Source: DATMER01 sp035536935 (GTDB taxonomy: Bacteria > Acidobacteriota > Thermoanaerobaculia > Multivoradales > UBA5704). Taken from it: a stretch of DNA of 64,000 bases. The stretch covers positions 1 to 64,000 of the forward strand of contig DATLNC010000137.1 in assembly GCA_035536935.1 (NCBI GenBank). The letters run 5' to 3'. The position numbers were made by a program, and so were the translations under genes. Below the pieces are notes generated by a model. That model was not told the DNA's origin. It saw only the letters and a list, made by a program, of their open reading frames with translations, and made no database searches. Positions 1 through 11,900 of this stretch are shown here, piece after piece. Numbering within the stretch: position 1 is the stretch's first letter; the number at the start of each line of letters is the position of its first letter.

Positions 1-2954
1 TGCGCGGCGTCCTCGATGTGCCCGCGCTCGCCGCGGCCTTGGACGGGGTCGTGCGCCGGCACGAGGCGCTGCGCACGGTCTTCGACGAGATCGAGGACGG
101 TCCGGTGCAGGTGGTCCTTCCCGTCCTATCGGTCCCGCTGCCGGTGGTGGACCTCACCGGCCTGCCTGGGCCCGTCCGGCGCGCCGAGGCCCGCCGCCTT
201 GCTCGGGAGACGGCGAGGCTGCCGTTCGACCTGCGCCGGGGGCCGATGCTGCGCGCTGCGCTGTTGCGCCTGGGCGCGGAAGAGCACGCGCTGCGGCTGG
301 ACGTCAACCACATCGCCACGGACGGCTGGTCCATGGTCCTCCTCCAGCGCGAGCTGGAGGCCCTCTACCGCTTCGAGCTGCCACCCGTTCCTCCCGTGCA
401 GTACGCGGATTACGCGGTCTGGCAGCGGCGCTGGCTGGAGCGCGAGGGGGCCGCGCAACTGGAGGCTTGGCGCCTCCGCCTGGAAGGGCTGCCGCCCGCG
501 TTGGAGCTGCCGGCGGACCGGCCTCGGCCTGCTGTGCAGGGACTGGACGGGGCACTGGAGCGGATGGCGCTCCCCGCGGAGCTGGCCGGCCGCCTGGAGG
601 AGGTAGGACGCGGAGGTGCTGCGACGCTCTTCATGGTGCTGCTCGCGGCATTCCAGGCCTGGCTCCATCGGATCACCGGCCGCGAGGACCTGGCCGTGGG
701 CGTGCCCTCGGCGAACCGCGGCCGGCCGGAGATCGAGGGGCTGATCGGCTTCTTCGTGAACAACCTCGTGATCCGCGTCGATCTGTCGGGCGATCCGTCA
801 TTCGCCGAGGCGCTGGGACGGTTGCGGGAAGCGGCGCTGTTCGCTTACGCGCATCCGGACCTCCCGTTCGAGAAGCTGGTGGCGGAGCTGGCGCCGGACC
901 GCGACCTCTCTCGCCCGCCGATCTACCAGATGGCCTTCTCGCTCCAGGACCCGCCGCCGGCCCTGGACTTCGGAGGCGGACTGCGCGGCGAGATGTCGGA
1001 CGTGCACACGGGCACCGCCAAGTTCGACCTCTGGCTTCAAGTGGACCGGGAAGATTCAGGTTGGAGTCTGCGGGCCGAGTATCCGACCGCCCTGTTCGAC
1101 GCCGCGACCGTGCGCCGCTGGCTTGGTCATCTGCGGGTGCTCCTCGAGGGGATCGTGGCGCACCCGGAGTCCCGCCTCTCCGACCTGCCGCTGCTGACCC
1201 CCGAAGAATGCGAGCAGCTCGTGGTCTGGAACCGGACGGCGGCCGAGGTCCCGGCCTTGCCTGTGCACGAGCTGTTCGTGAAGCGCGCCCGGATGGAGCC
1301 TGACGCGGTCGCCGTGGTATCGAACGGGGGGAGCCTGACTTATGGCGAGCTGCTGCGCCGGTCCCTTCGTCTGGCCGGCTGGCTGCGCAACCTCGGCCTC
1401 GGGCCCGAGAATCTCGTTGCGCTGAGCCTTGAACGCTCGCCGGAGCTGGTGACGGCCAGTGTGGGCGTGCTCCTGGCGGGTGCCGCCTACCTGCCGACCG
1501 ATCCCTCCAACCCGCCGGAGCGGCTGGCCCGGGTGCTGCGCGATTCCGGCGCCTCCCTGCTGCTCACGAAGGAGCTGCTGGAGGGGCTCGGCCTGGATGA
1601 AATCGAGCTGCCGGGCGAGCCGCTGCCGAGGCCCGATCTGGACCGCCTCGCCTACGTGATCTACACGTCGGGCTCGACCGGCCAGCCCAAGGGGATCGAC
1701 CTCGCTCATCGCGGGTTGGCGAACACGATCGCTCACTACCGCCGCCGCTATCCGCTCGGGTTTGGCGACCGCACGACGATGCTGGCCAGTCCCGCGTTCG
1801 ACGCCTCACTGTTCGAGATGTGGGGCGCTCTGGTTGCGGGAGCGGCGCTGCACGTGGTGCCGGCCGAAATCGTGGCTTCGCCCATGGAGCTGCTCGACTG
1901 GCTCGCCCGCGAGAAGATCGTCCTGACCTTCCTGCCGCCCGCGCTCATGGAGTCGATGCTGGCCGAGCCCGGGCAGTTACCGCCCGGGCTGGCGCTGCGC
2001 CGGGCGATGGCCGGGGGAGACCGCCTGCGGCTGCGGCCCGCGCCGGGCCTGCCCTTCACGGTGGTGAACAACTACGGACCCACCGAGGCGAGCATCGCCT
2101 CGACGGAGATCACCGTGTCTCCGAAAGGCGATCGACCGCCGTCGATCGGCCGTCCTCTTGCCAACGTCCGCGTCTATCTTCTCGATCCCGGGTTGCAGCC
2201 GGTGCCGGTGGGCGCGGCGGGGGAACTGTGCATCGCGGGCATCGGCGTGGCGCGGGGCTACCGCGGCCGGCCCGAGCTGACGGCGGAGCGCTTCATCCCC
2301 GATCCGTTCGGTCCGCCGGGCTCCCGGATCTACCGCACCGGCGACCTGGCGCGCTGGCTGCCCTCCGGCGAGATCGACTTCATCGGCCGGCTCGACTACC
2401 AGGTCAAAATTCGCGGCTACCGCATCGAGCTGGGTGAGATCGAGGCGGTGCTTGCCCTGCATCCGGCGGTGCGCGAGGCCGCGGTGCTGGCGCAGGAGGG
2501 CCGGCTGGTAGCTTTCGTCGTGGGGCAGTCCGCCGATCTCCGATCGTTCCTCGGCGCCCGTCTGCCCGACTACATGGTCCCGTCCGGCTGGGTCTTTCTG
2601 GAGGCCCTGCCGCTCACCTCGAGCGGCAAGGTGGACCGCCGCGCCCTGGCCGGGCTGGCGCCGGTCCGGGACGCCGAGAGCGCGGAGCCGCCGCTTGCCG
2701 GCCTGGAGACCGAGCTCGCCGCGGTGTGGACCGATCTCTTCGGGGTCTCCGTGAGCCGGCAGGACGACTTTTTCGCGCTCGGCGGCCACTCGCTCCTGGC
2801 GGCGCGGCTCGCCTTCCGGGTGCGCGAGAGGCTCGGCGTCGATCTGCCGTTGCGGGCGGTCTTCGAGGCGCCCACTCTCGCCGCGCTTGCCGGGGTTGCC
2901 GAGCGTGTCCGGCGGGAGGTCCGCTCGACGGACGACCTTCCCCTGGTGGCCGGA
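1..2954 (+). other. NRPS-1 module 1 (C partial, A, T): hydrophobic substrate, unassigned
   Basis: The C domain lacks its first residues because the window starts inside it. Its catalytic motif is NHIATDG (306-326): the first His is Asn but the second, catalytic His and the Asp are intact. The A domain starts near 1251 with the P-loop near 1666. Its pocket reads DAFFMGNIAK, which I cannot match to a known code but looks hydrophobic. It belongs with the module 7 A domain (DALYLGNIAK), sharing an 'HRGL(A/S)NTIAHY' segment after the P-loop. The carrier serine codon is at 2790. Confidence 0.85.
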
Positions 2955-5900
2955 GCGCCCCGTCCCGCGCCCGCATCCTTCGCGCAGCAACGGCTCTGGT
3001 TCCTGGACCGGCTGCAGCCGGGCTCGCCGGCCTTCAACATGCCGTTCGTCCTGCGCTTCTCCGGACCGTTCCGCGCCGGAGCGCTGGGCGCGTCGCTGTC
3101 CGAGGTGGTGCGGCGCCACGAGGTCCTGCGCACCACGCTCGCGCTGCCGCCCGGCGAGATGGAACCGGTGCAGATCGTGGGCATGCCGTCCGTGTCCCTG
3201 CCGGTGGTCGACCTCGCCGGCCTGCCGGCCGGCATGGGTGAGGTCGAGGCCGGCCGGCTGGCCGCCGGCGAGGCGCGCCTTCCCTTCGATCTCGAAGCGG
3301 GTCCGCTCCTGCGCACCACGCTCCTGCGCCTGTCCGGGGAAGACCACCGGCTGCTGCTCACGATGCACCATGCCGTGTTCGACGGCTGGTCGATGGGAGT
3401 GCTGCTGCGCGAGCTGAGCGGCGCGCCCCTGCAGCCGCTGCCGGTCCAGTACTCCGATTTCGCCGCGTGGCAGCGGCAATGGCTGTCGGGGGACAGGCTG
3501 GAGGCGCAGCTCGCCTTCTGGCTGAAGCGGCTCGCCGGCCGCGAGAGTGTTGCGGAGCTGCCGGCCGACCGGCCGCGTCCGGCGGCGGCGTCTTTGCGCG
3601 GCGCGCGCGAGTCCATGCCCCTGCCGGAAGGGCTCCTCGCCGAGGTGGAGCGCGTCGGCCGTCGGCACGGAGCCACGGCCTTCATGATCCTGCTCGCTGC
3701 CTTCCAGGCGCTGATCTACCGCATCACCGGCCACGAGGACCTGGTGGTCGGCTCGCCCGTGGCGGGCCGGCGCCGGCCCGAGGTCGAGGGGCTGATCGGC
3801 CTCTTCGTGAACCTGCTGCCACTCCGCGTCCGTCTGGACGGCGAGCTCTCCCTCGCGGCCCTGCTGGAGCGGACCCGCGAGACCGCGGTGTCGGCCCTGG
3901 AGCACCAGGACGTTCCGTTCGAGCGTCTCGTCGCCGAGCTGGAGCCGGACCGCGACCTGTCGCGCCATCCTGTCTTCCAGGCCGTGCTCGTGGTGGAGGA
4001 CGCGCCGGCCGCGTCCTCTGAGATCGCGATCCAGGAGGTGCCTACCGGCACGGCCAAGCTGGACCTCACCCTGGCGCTGACCGGCACGGCTCTCGAAGCC
4101 CGGTACGCGACCGATCTCTTCGACGCGGCCACGATGCGCCGGCTGCTGGGCCATTACCGCAACCTGCTTCAGGGATTCGCGGAAGTGGATGGGAACACGC
4201 GCGTCGGAGACCTGCCGCTCCTCGATGCTGCCGAGCGCGAGCAGCTGCTCGTGGCCTGGAACCGGACGGAGCGCATGATCCCGGAGGAGCCGGTGCACCG
4301 GCTGTTCTTCCAGTGGGCGGAGCGCACGCCCGATGCGCCCGCGGTCGTCTGGGAGGGCGGGCGTCTCACCTATGCCGAGCTCGCCGGTCGCGCGAAAGGG
4401 CTGGCCGGGCCCCTGCGGGAGCGGGGGGTGGGGCCGGAGACGCTCGTCGCCTTCTGCCTGGAGCGCTCGCCCGAGCTGTTGACCGCGGCCGTGGCGGTGC
4501 TGGAGGCAGGCGGCGCCTACCTGCCGATCGATCCGGCATATCCGGAGGAGCGGCGGACCTGGATCGTGGAGGACTCGGGCGCGGCGATGGTGATCCGGAA
4601 AGGACCACAAGGACAGCAAGGACAGCAAGGACGTGGAGACCGGGCTTTTGTCCTTGAGGTCCTTGGTGTCCCTGGTGTCCTTGGTGTCCTTTCCGACCTG
4701 GCCTACGTCATCTACACCTCGGGCTCGACCGGCCGGCCCAAGGGCGTGGAGCTGCGCCACCGCGGCCTCTCCAGCCTGATCGCCTGGCACCGGCGGACCT
4801 ATGCGATGACCCCTGCGGACCGCTGCGCCCTGGTAGCCGGGCCGGGCTTCGACGCCTCGGTCTGGGAGATGTGGCCGGCGCTGACCTCCGGGGCCTCGCT
4901 GCACATCCCGCCGCGGGACGTGATCCTCTCACCTCCGGCCCTCCTGGCCTGGATGGCGGAATCCGGCATCACCATGGCGCTCCTCCCCGCAGCGCTGGGG
5001 GAGGCCGTGATGGCCGAGCGGTTGCCCGAGGATCTCGCGCTGCGCGTCGTGCTCACGGGCGCGGACCGGATCCGGCAGCGGCCCGCGTTGGAAGCCCGGT
5101 TCCAGCTCGTCAACCACTACGGCCCGACGGAGTGCACCATTCTCGTCACGGCGGGGCGCATCCTGCCGGAGGGAGAGCGGCCTCCGACGATCGGCTCGCC
5201 GGTGGACAACAGCCGGATCTATGTCCTCGATCGCTGGCTGCAGCCGGTGCCGGTGGGCGCGCCCGGCGAGCTCTGCCTGGCGGGCGCGGGCCTGGCGCGT
5301 GGCTACCGCGGCCGGCCGGAGCTGACGGCCGAGCGCTTCGTGCCCGATCCGTTTTCGGACGGCGGCCGGCTCTACCGGTCGGGAGACGTGGGCCGCTGGC
5401 TCCCCGCGGGCGAGTTGGAGTTCCTGGGCCGGCGCGACCACCAGGTGAAGATCCGCGGGTTCCGTATCGAGCTGGGAGAGATCGAGTCCACGCTGTGCCG
5501 GCATCCGGCGGTGCGCGAGGCCGTGGTGCTGGCGCTCGAGGGGCGGCTGGTGGCCTATGCGGTTCTCCGCGAACAGGCGGACAAGGAGGAGCTGCGGAGC
5601 TACGTGTCCGCGAGCCTGCCCGAGGTCATGGTCCCCGCGGGCTGGGTGTTCCTGGAGAGCCTGCCGGTGACTCCCAACGCCAAGGTCGACCGCCGCGCCC
5701 TGGCGGCCCTGGAGTTGGAGGAGCCGGAGGCGCCGGAGGAGACGGATGCGCCCCGCACGCCCTTGGAGGAGCTGGTGGCCGGCCTGTTCGCCCAGGTGCT
5801 GGGCCTGGACCGGGCTGTCGGCCCGAGCGAGGATTTCTTCCATCTCGGCGGCCATTCGCTTCTCGCCACCCGGCTTGCCTCGCGGGTGCGGGAGGTCTGC

Positions 5901-8900
5901 GGCGTCGAGCTCGGCGTGCGCAGTATCTTCGAGCGTTCCACAGTGGCCGAGCTGGCAGCCGCGGTCGAAGGGCGGGGCCGTATGGAGGGGCCGCCGCTGG
6001 TGCCTGCTCAACGGACGGGAAGCCTGCCCCTCTCCTTTGCACAGCAGCGCCTCTGGTTCGTGGAAAGCCTGCAGCCGGGCACGGCGCTCTACAACCTGCC
6101 GCAGGTCTGGCACCTGCAAGGCCCGCTCTCCCTGCCGACTCTCGCGGAGGCGCTGGGCGGGCTGGTGCGCCGCCACGAATCCCTGCGCACGGTCTTCACG
6201 GCGCAGGGGCAGGTGGTGCAGCCCGCCGTGCCCGGTCCGTTCCCGCTGCCGTTGATCGAGGATCTGGACGAAGAGATCCGGCGGCCGTTCGATCTGGAGC
6301 GGGGGCCGCTGTTCCGAGCGGCGCTCGTGCGGCTGGGAGAAGAGGAGCACCGGCTCCTGCTCTCCATGCATCACATCATTGCGGACGGCGCGTCCATGGA
6401 CGTGCTGGCGCGGGAGCTCTCCCTGCTCTACCGGGGCGAGACGCTGACGCCGCTCCCGGTGCAGTACGTCGACTTCGCGCTCTGGCAGCGGAGCTGGCTC
6501 CAGGGCGGCGTGCTGGAGAGCCACCTGGCCTGGTGGCGGGAGCGTCTGGCCGGCGCCCCGGCCGTGCTGGATCTGCCCACGGATTGGCCGCGGCCTCCGG
6601 CTGCCTCGTTCGCGGGAGCGACGGAGCGTCTCGGGCTCGGGGACGAGCTGGACGCCGCGCTCGCCGGGGTCGCGAGGCAGGTAGGCGCGACGTTCTTCAT
6701 GACTATGCTCGCCGCCTTCCAGGCGCTCCTGCACCGCTACACCGGTCAGGACGACCTCCTGGTGGGCTCGCCCGTGGCGGGGCGCGACCGGCGCGAGCTC
6801 GAAGGGCTGATCGGCTTCTTCGTGAACCTGGTGCCGTTGCACGCCGCGTTCGCGGAGGACCCCGCGTTCGACCGTCTGCTGGGCGCCGCCCGCGAGTCCG
6901 CGCTGGGTGCCTTTGCACACCAGGAAGTCCCTTTCGAGCGCCTCGTCGAGGAGCTGGCACCGGAGCGCGATCTTTCCCGCGCGCCGCTCGTGCAGGCGCT
7001 GCTGCTCGTGCAGGGCGCGGCCGCCGTGCCGGACCTGCCCGGAGTCGAGGCCACGCCTGTCCGGGTCCACCCGGGTACCGCGAAGTTCGACCTGACCCTC
7101 ACGCTGGACCGCGGGCAGGGCTTCCACGCGCAGGTGGAATACGCCTCCAGCCTGTTCGAGGCCGCGACGGCGCGGCGTCTGCTGGGCCATTTTCGGACGC
7201 TGCTGGAGGGGATCGCGGTCGATCCCGGGGTGAGGGTCTCGGACCTGCCGCTCCTCGACGAGGCCGAACGGAATCAGCTCACGGCCTGGAACCGCGAGAT
7301 GCGGCGCGGGCACCCGGAAGGCACTCTCCACGGATTGTTCGAGGAGCAGGCGCGCCGGACGCCGGAGGCCCTGGCCCTGGTCGCCGCGGGCGAGCGCCTG
7401 ACCTACGCCGAGCTGGAGCGGCGCTCGGCGCGCCTGGCCGGGCACCTGAGGAGGCTGGGCATCGGACCCGAGGTGGGGGCGGGCGTCTTCCTGAAGCGTT
7501 CGGCGGACCTGGTGACCGCCATGCTGGGCGTGCTGCGCGCAGGCGGCTTCTACGTGCCCATCGATCCCGCCTATCCGGCGGAGAGGGTCGGCTTCCTGTT
7601 GGAGGACAGCGGCTGCCCCGTGCTGCTGACTCAGAGCGATCTCCTGGAGAAGCTCCCGCGGACCGCCGCGGAGAAGGTGCTCATGGCTTCCGGCTCCCTC
7701 TCCCGCGAAACGGGGGAGGGTTGGGGAGGGGGCCCGCTTCCCGGCAACCTGGCCTACCTCATCTACACCTCCGGTTCGACCGGCCGCCCCAAGGGCGTGG
7801 CCATCGAGCACCGCAGCGCCGTCACGCTGGCGCACTGGGGGCGGGAAGTGTTCTCCCCCGAGGAGCTGTCCGGCGTGATCGCCTCCACCTCGGTCACGTT
7901 CGACCTCTCGGTTCACGAGCTCTTCGTCACCCTCGCCTGGGGCGGCACCGTCTTCCTGGTCGACAACGCGCTCGCCATTCCGGACTTCTTCGCCGCCGAG
8001 GAGCTGCCGCCGGACGCCGGCGTGCCTAGGTTGATCAACACCGTGCCCTCGGCCATGGCGGAGCTGCTGCGCCTCGACGCCCTGCCTGCCTCGGTGCGCA
8101 CGATCAGCCTGGCCGGCGAGGCGCTGACGAGGGCGCTGTCCAACCAGGTCTACGAGCGTCCGGCCACGGAGCGGCTGTACAACCTCTACGGCCCGTCCGA
8201 GGACACGACCTACTCGACCTGGTCGCTCATCGGGAGGTCGGGGGAGCGCTCGCCGGCCATCGGCCGCCCGGTCCACGACACGAGCGCCTGGGTGCTCGAT
8301 CCGGCCCTGCAGCCCCTGCCGGTCGGCGTTCCCGGCGAGCTCTACCTGGCCGGCCGCGGTCTGGCCCGCGGCTATTACGGCCGGCCCGAGCTGACGGCGG
8401 ACCGCTTCATCCCCGATCCGTTCGGCGGCGAGCCGGGCGGCCGGATGTACCGCACAGGCGACCGCGTGAGCCTGCGTCCCGACGGAGAGCTGGAGTACCT
8501 GGGCCGTCTCGATCATCAAGTCAAGATCCGCGGCTTCCGCATCGAGCTGGGCGAGGTCGAGGCCGCGCTGGCGCTGCATCCAGCCGTGCTGCAGGCGGCG
8601 GTCCTGGCGCGGGAAGGCCGCCTGCTTGCCTGGGTGGCGGCCGGGAACGCGACCAGGGACGTCCTGCGCGCCTGGCTCGCGGAGCGCCTGCCCGAACACA
8701 TGGTGCCCGGCCTGTGGGGCTTCCTGGACGAGCTGCCGCTCACGCCGAACGGCAAGGTGGACCGCAAGGCCCTGGCGCGGCTGGAGCCGTCGGAAGAGAG
8801 GACCGAGGATGCGCCGCGCAATCCGGTCGAGGAGCTGCTGGCAGCGCTGTTCGCCGAGGTGCTGGGGCTCGCAAGCCCGCCCGGCGTGAGGGAGGACTTC

Positions 8901-11900
8901 TTCCGCCTGGGCGGGCATTCGCTTCTCGCCGTGCAGCTCGCCACGCGGGTGCGCGCCGCCTTTGGCGTGGAGCTGCCCGTCCGCGCCGTGTTCGAGCACC
9001 CGACCGTCGCCGGGCTGGCGGAGGCGCTCGCGGGACCGTCTTCGGCGCCGGCCCTGGTCCCGGTGGAGCGGACCGGCAGCATCCCGCTTTCCTTCGCCCA
9101 GGAGCGGCTCTGGTTCCTCGACCGGTTCGAGCAGGGAACGTCTGTCTACAACCTCCCGCTCGTGTTCCGTATTCAAGGGGAGGGCCTGCGGGTCGAAGCG
9201 CTGGCCGCCGCCCTGAGGCAGGTCGTACGGCGGCACGAGGCGCTGCGCACGGTCTTCCGCGAGGGGGCCGACGGTCAGCCCGAGCAGTTGGTCCTGCCTC
9301 TGGAGACGACGCTGGAGGTGGTGGACCTCTCCGGGATCGACGATCCCGACCGCCGGTTGCTGGAGCTGGCGGAGCTGCCGTTCGACCTCGCCGCCGGACC
9401 ATTGCTCCGCGGTGTTCTTCTCCGGGTGAGCGGCGGCGATCACCGGCTGCTGCTCTCCATGCACCACGTGGCCTCCGACGGCTGGTCGATCGGCGTGCTG
9501 GCGCGGGAGCTCTCCGCACTCTACCTGGGCCAGCCGTTGCCGGAGCTGCCGGTGCAATACGCCGACTACGCGGTCTGGCAGCGCGGCTGGCTGTCAGGTC
9601 CGGCGCTGGAGGCGGAGCTCGCCTGGTGGCGCGAGCGGCTGGCGGGTATCCCGGCCGGTCTCGAGCTGCCCGTGGACCGGCCCCGGCCGGCCATGCAGAG
9701 CTACCGCGGCGATGTCCGGAGCCTCGCCATTGATTCGATCGGCGGCGGCGAGGCGCTGGCCGCGCTCGGGCGGCGCTGCGGCGCCACGTTCTTCATGACG
9801 GCGCTGGCCGCCTTCGATGTCCTCCTCCATCGCATCACGCACGCGGAAGATCTGGTCGTGGGCACGCCGGTGGCGAACCGCGACCGCGCCGAGGTCGAGG
9901 GGCTCGTCGGCTTTTTCGTCAACACCCTCGTCCTGCGCGCGTCGCTGGCGGGAGATCCCGTCTTCGAGGATCTGCTGGCACGGGTCCGCGCCTCATCCCT
10001 CCAGGCCTATGCCCACCAGGACCTGCCGTTCGAGAAGCTCGTGGCCGAGCTGTCGCCCGAGCGCGACCTGTCGCGCCACCCGCTCTTCCAGGTCTCGCTG
10101 TCGGTCCAGCAAGGGACGCGGCCGAGCCTGGACCTCGGCCCCGGGCTGTCCTCGGCTGCCGGCGAGGTGCGGATCCCCAGCTCCAAGTTCGACCTTTCCT
10201 TGCACCTCGGCGGCGAGCTTGCGCAGCTCGAGTACGCCTCTGACCTCTTCGACGCGGCTACGATCGATCGCTTCCTGCGCTGGTTCCGGACACTGCTCGC
10301 CGGGATTGAGGACAGGCCGGCGGCGCGAATTTCGGAGCTGCCGCTTCTCACCGTGGAGGAGCGCGGCCAGCTCCGACTCGTGGGAGAGGCGGCAGCTCCG
10401 GGCCACACCCTGCATGGACTGGTGGAGGAGCAGGCCCGCCGCGCTCCGGGCGCGGTCGCTCTGGTCGCGGCCGACGGGCGGCTCGTCACCTACGGCGAGA
10501 TGATGGAGCGCGCCGGGTCGCTCGCCAGGCGGCTGCACGGCCTGGGTGTGCGCGCTGAGACGCGGGTGGCGCTCTGCGCCGACCGCTCGCCCGAGCTGGT
10601 GATCGGTTTGCTGGGAATCCTCGAAGCGGGCGGCGCGTGCGTGCCCCTGGACCCCGGCCATATCTCCGAACGCCTCTCCTTCGTGCTGGAGGACTCGGGC
10701 GCCCTCGTGCTGGCGACCACGTCGGCGCAGTCTCTGCGCCTGCCCGCGGGGGTGCCCCGGGTGTTCCTCGACGTGCATGACGAGGTTGCCGGTCCGGTCC
10801 TGGATGCGGTCGAGCCCGAGCAGATCGCCTACGTGATCTACACCTCGGGCTCGACGGGCCGGCCCAAGGGCGTGGCGGTTTCCCATGGAGAAGCGGCGGC
10901 CCACTGCGAGGCCGCGATCCGGCTCTATGGCGTATCTCCGGATGACCGTGTGCTGCAGTTCGCGTCGCCGGCCTTCGACGTCTCCCTGGAGGAGATCCTC
11001 TCGACCCTCGGCGCGGGCGCGGCCCTGGTCCTGCACGGCGGGACCTGGGACACGGAGATGATGGCGCGGCGGGTCGAAGAGCTCGGCATCACCGTGCTCA
11101 ACCTGCCGAGCGCGGTGTGGCACCACTGGGCGCACGACGCCGGTTCCATGTCGCGGTCTTCGCGGCCTTCGCGGCTTCGCCTGATCGTCGTCGGCGGCGA
11201 GGAAGTGCTGACCGAGCCTGCGCGCCAGTGGCTGCGCTCGCCGCTGGCGGAGATCCCGGTGCTGAACGGCTACGGCCCCACCGAGGCGGTGATCACGGCC
11301 ACGCTGCACGAGGTGGCGGCGGATACCCTCGGCGCAACGGGCACGGTACCGATCGGCCGGCCGCTGCCCGGCCGTTCCGCGCTCGTCCTGGACACCCGCG
11401 GCAACCCGGTGCCGGCGGGCGTCTCCGGAGAGCTCTACCTCGGCGGCTGCCTGGCCCGCGGCTATCTGGGACGGCCCGGCCTGACCGCGGAGCGCTTCGT
11501 CCCTGATCCGCTCGGCGAGCCGGGGGCGCGCCTGTACCGGACGGGCGACCTCGTCAGATATCGGACGGAGATCGGCGCGTTGGAGTTCCTGGGCCGCATC
11601 GACCAGCAGATCAAGATCCGCGGTTTCCGGGTGGAGCCTGCCGAAATCGAGACGGCGCTCGCCGCGTTCCCCGGCGTGGCCGCGGCCGCGGTCCTGGTCC
11701 GCGAGTCGGGCAGGGAGAAGCAACTCGTGGCTTTCGTCGAGACCGACGGAGCGCCATCCATCGACGATCTGCGCTCCTTCCTCGAAGCGCGGCTGCCCGC
11801 CTGGATGGTGCCGGCCGGGTTCGCGATGGTCGACACCCTGCCTCTCAATGCCAGCGGCAAGGTCGACCGCGCCGCCCTCGCACGCCGGCCCGTCGACGTT

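Noticed and set aside
306..326. Inactive C domain in module 1 because HHxxxDG reads NHIATDG
   Set aside because: The second His and the Asp, which matter most for catalysis, are intact; change of the first His alone is tolerated in many C domains.
4871..8029. 1052-codon + strand frame inside NRPS-1
   Set aside because: Its translation is Arg/Ala/Gly-rich low-complexity sequence, and the overlapping frame encodes intact A, T and C domains.
1977..9557. Long minus-strand open frames (for example 1977-4904 and 4929-9557)
   Set aside because: They lie opposite conserved NRPS motifs, are Arg/Gln/His/Gly-rich and have no recognisable domain. They are the usual antisense shadows of high-GC NRPS codons.
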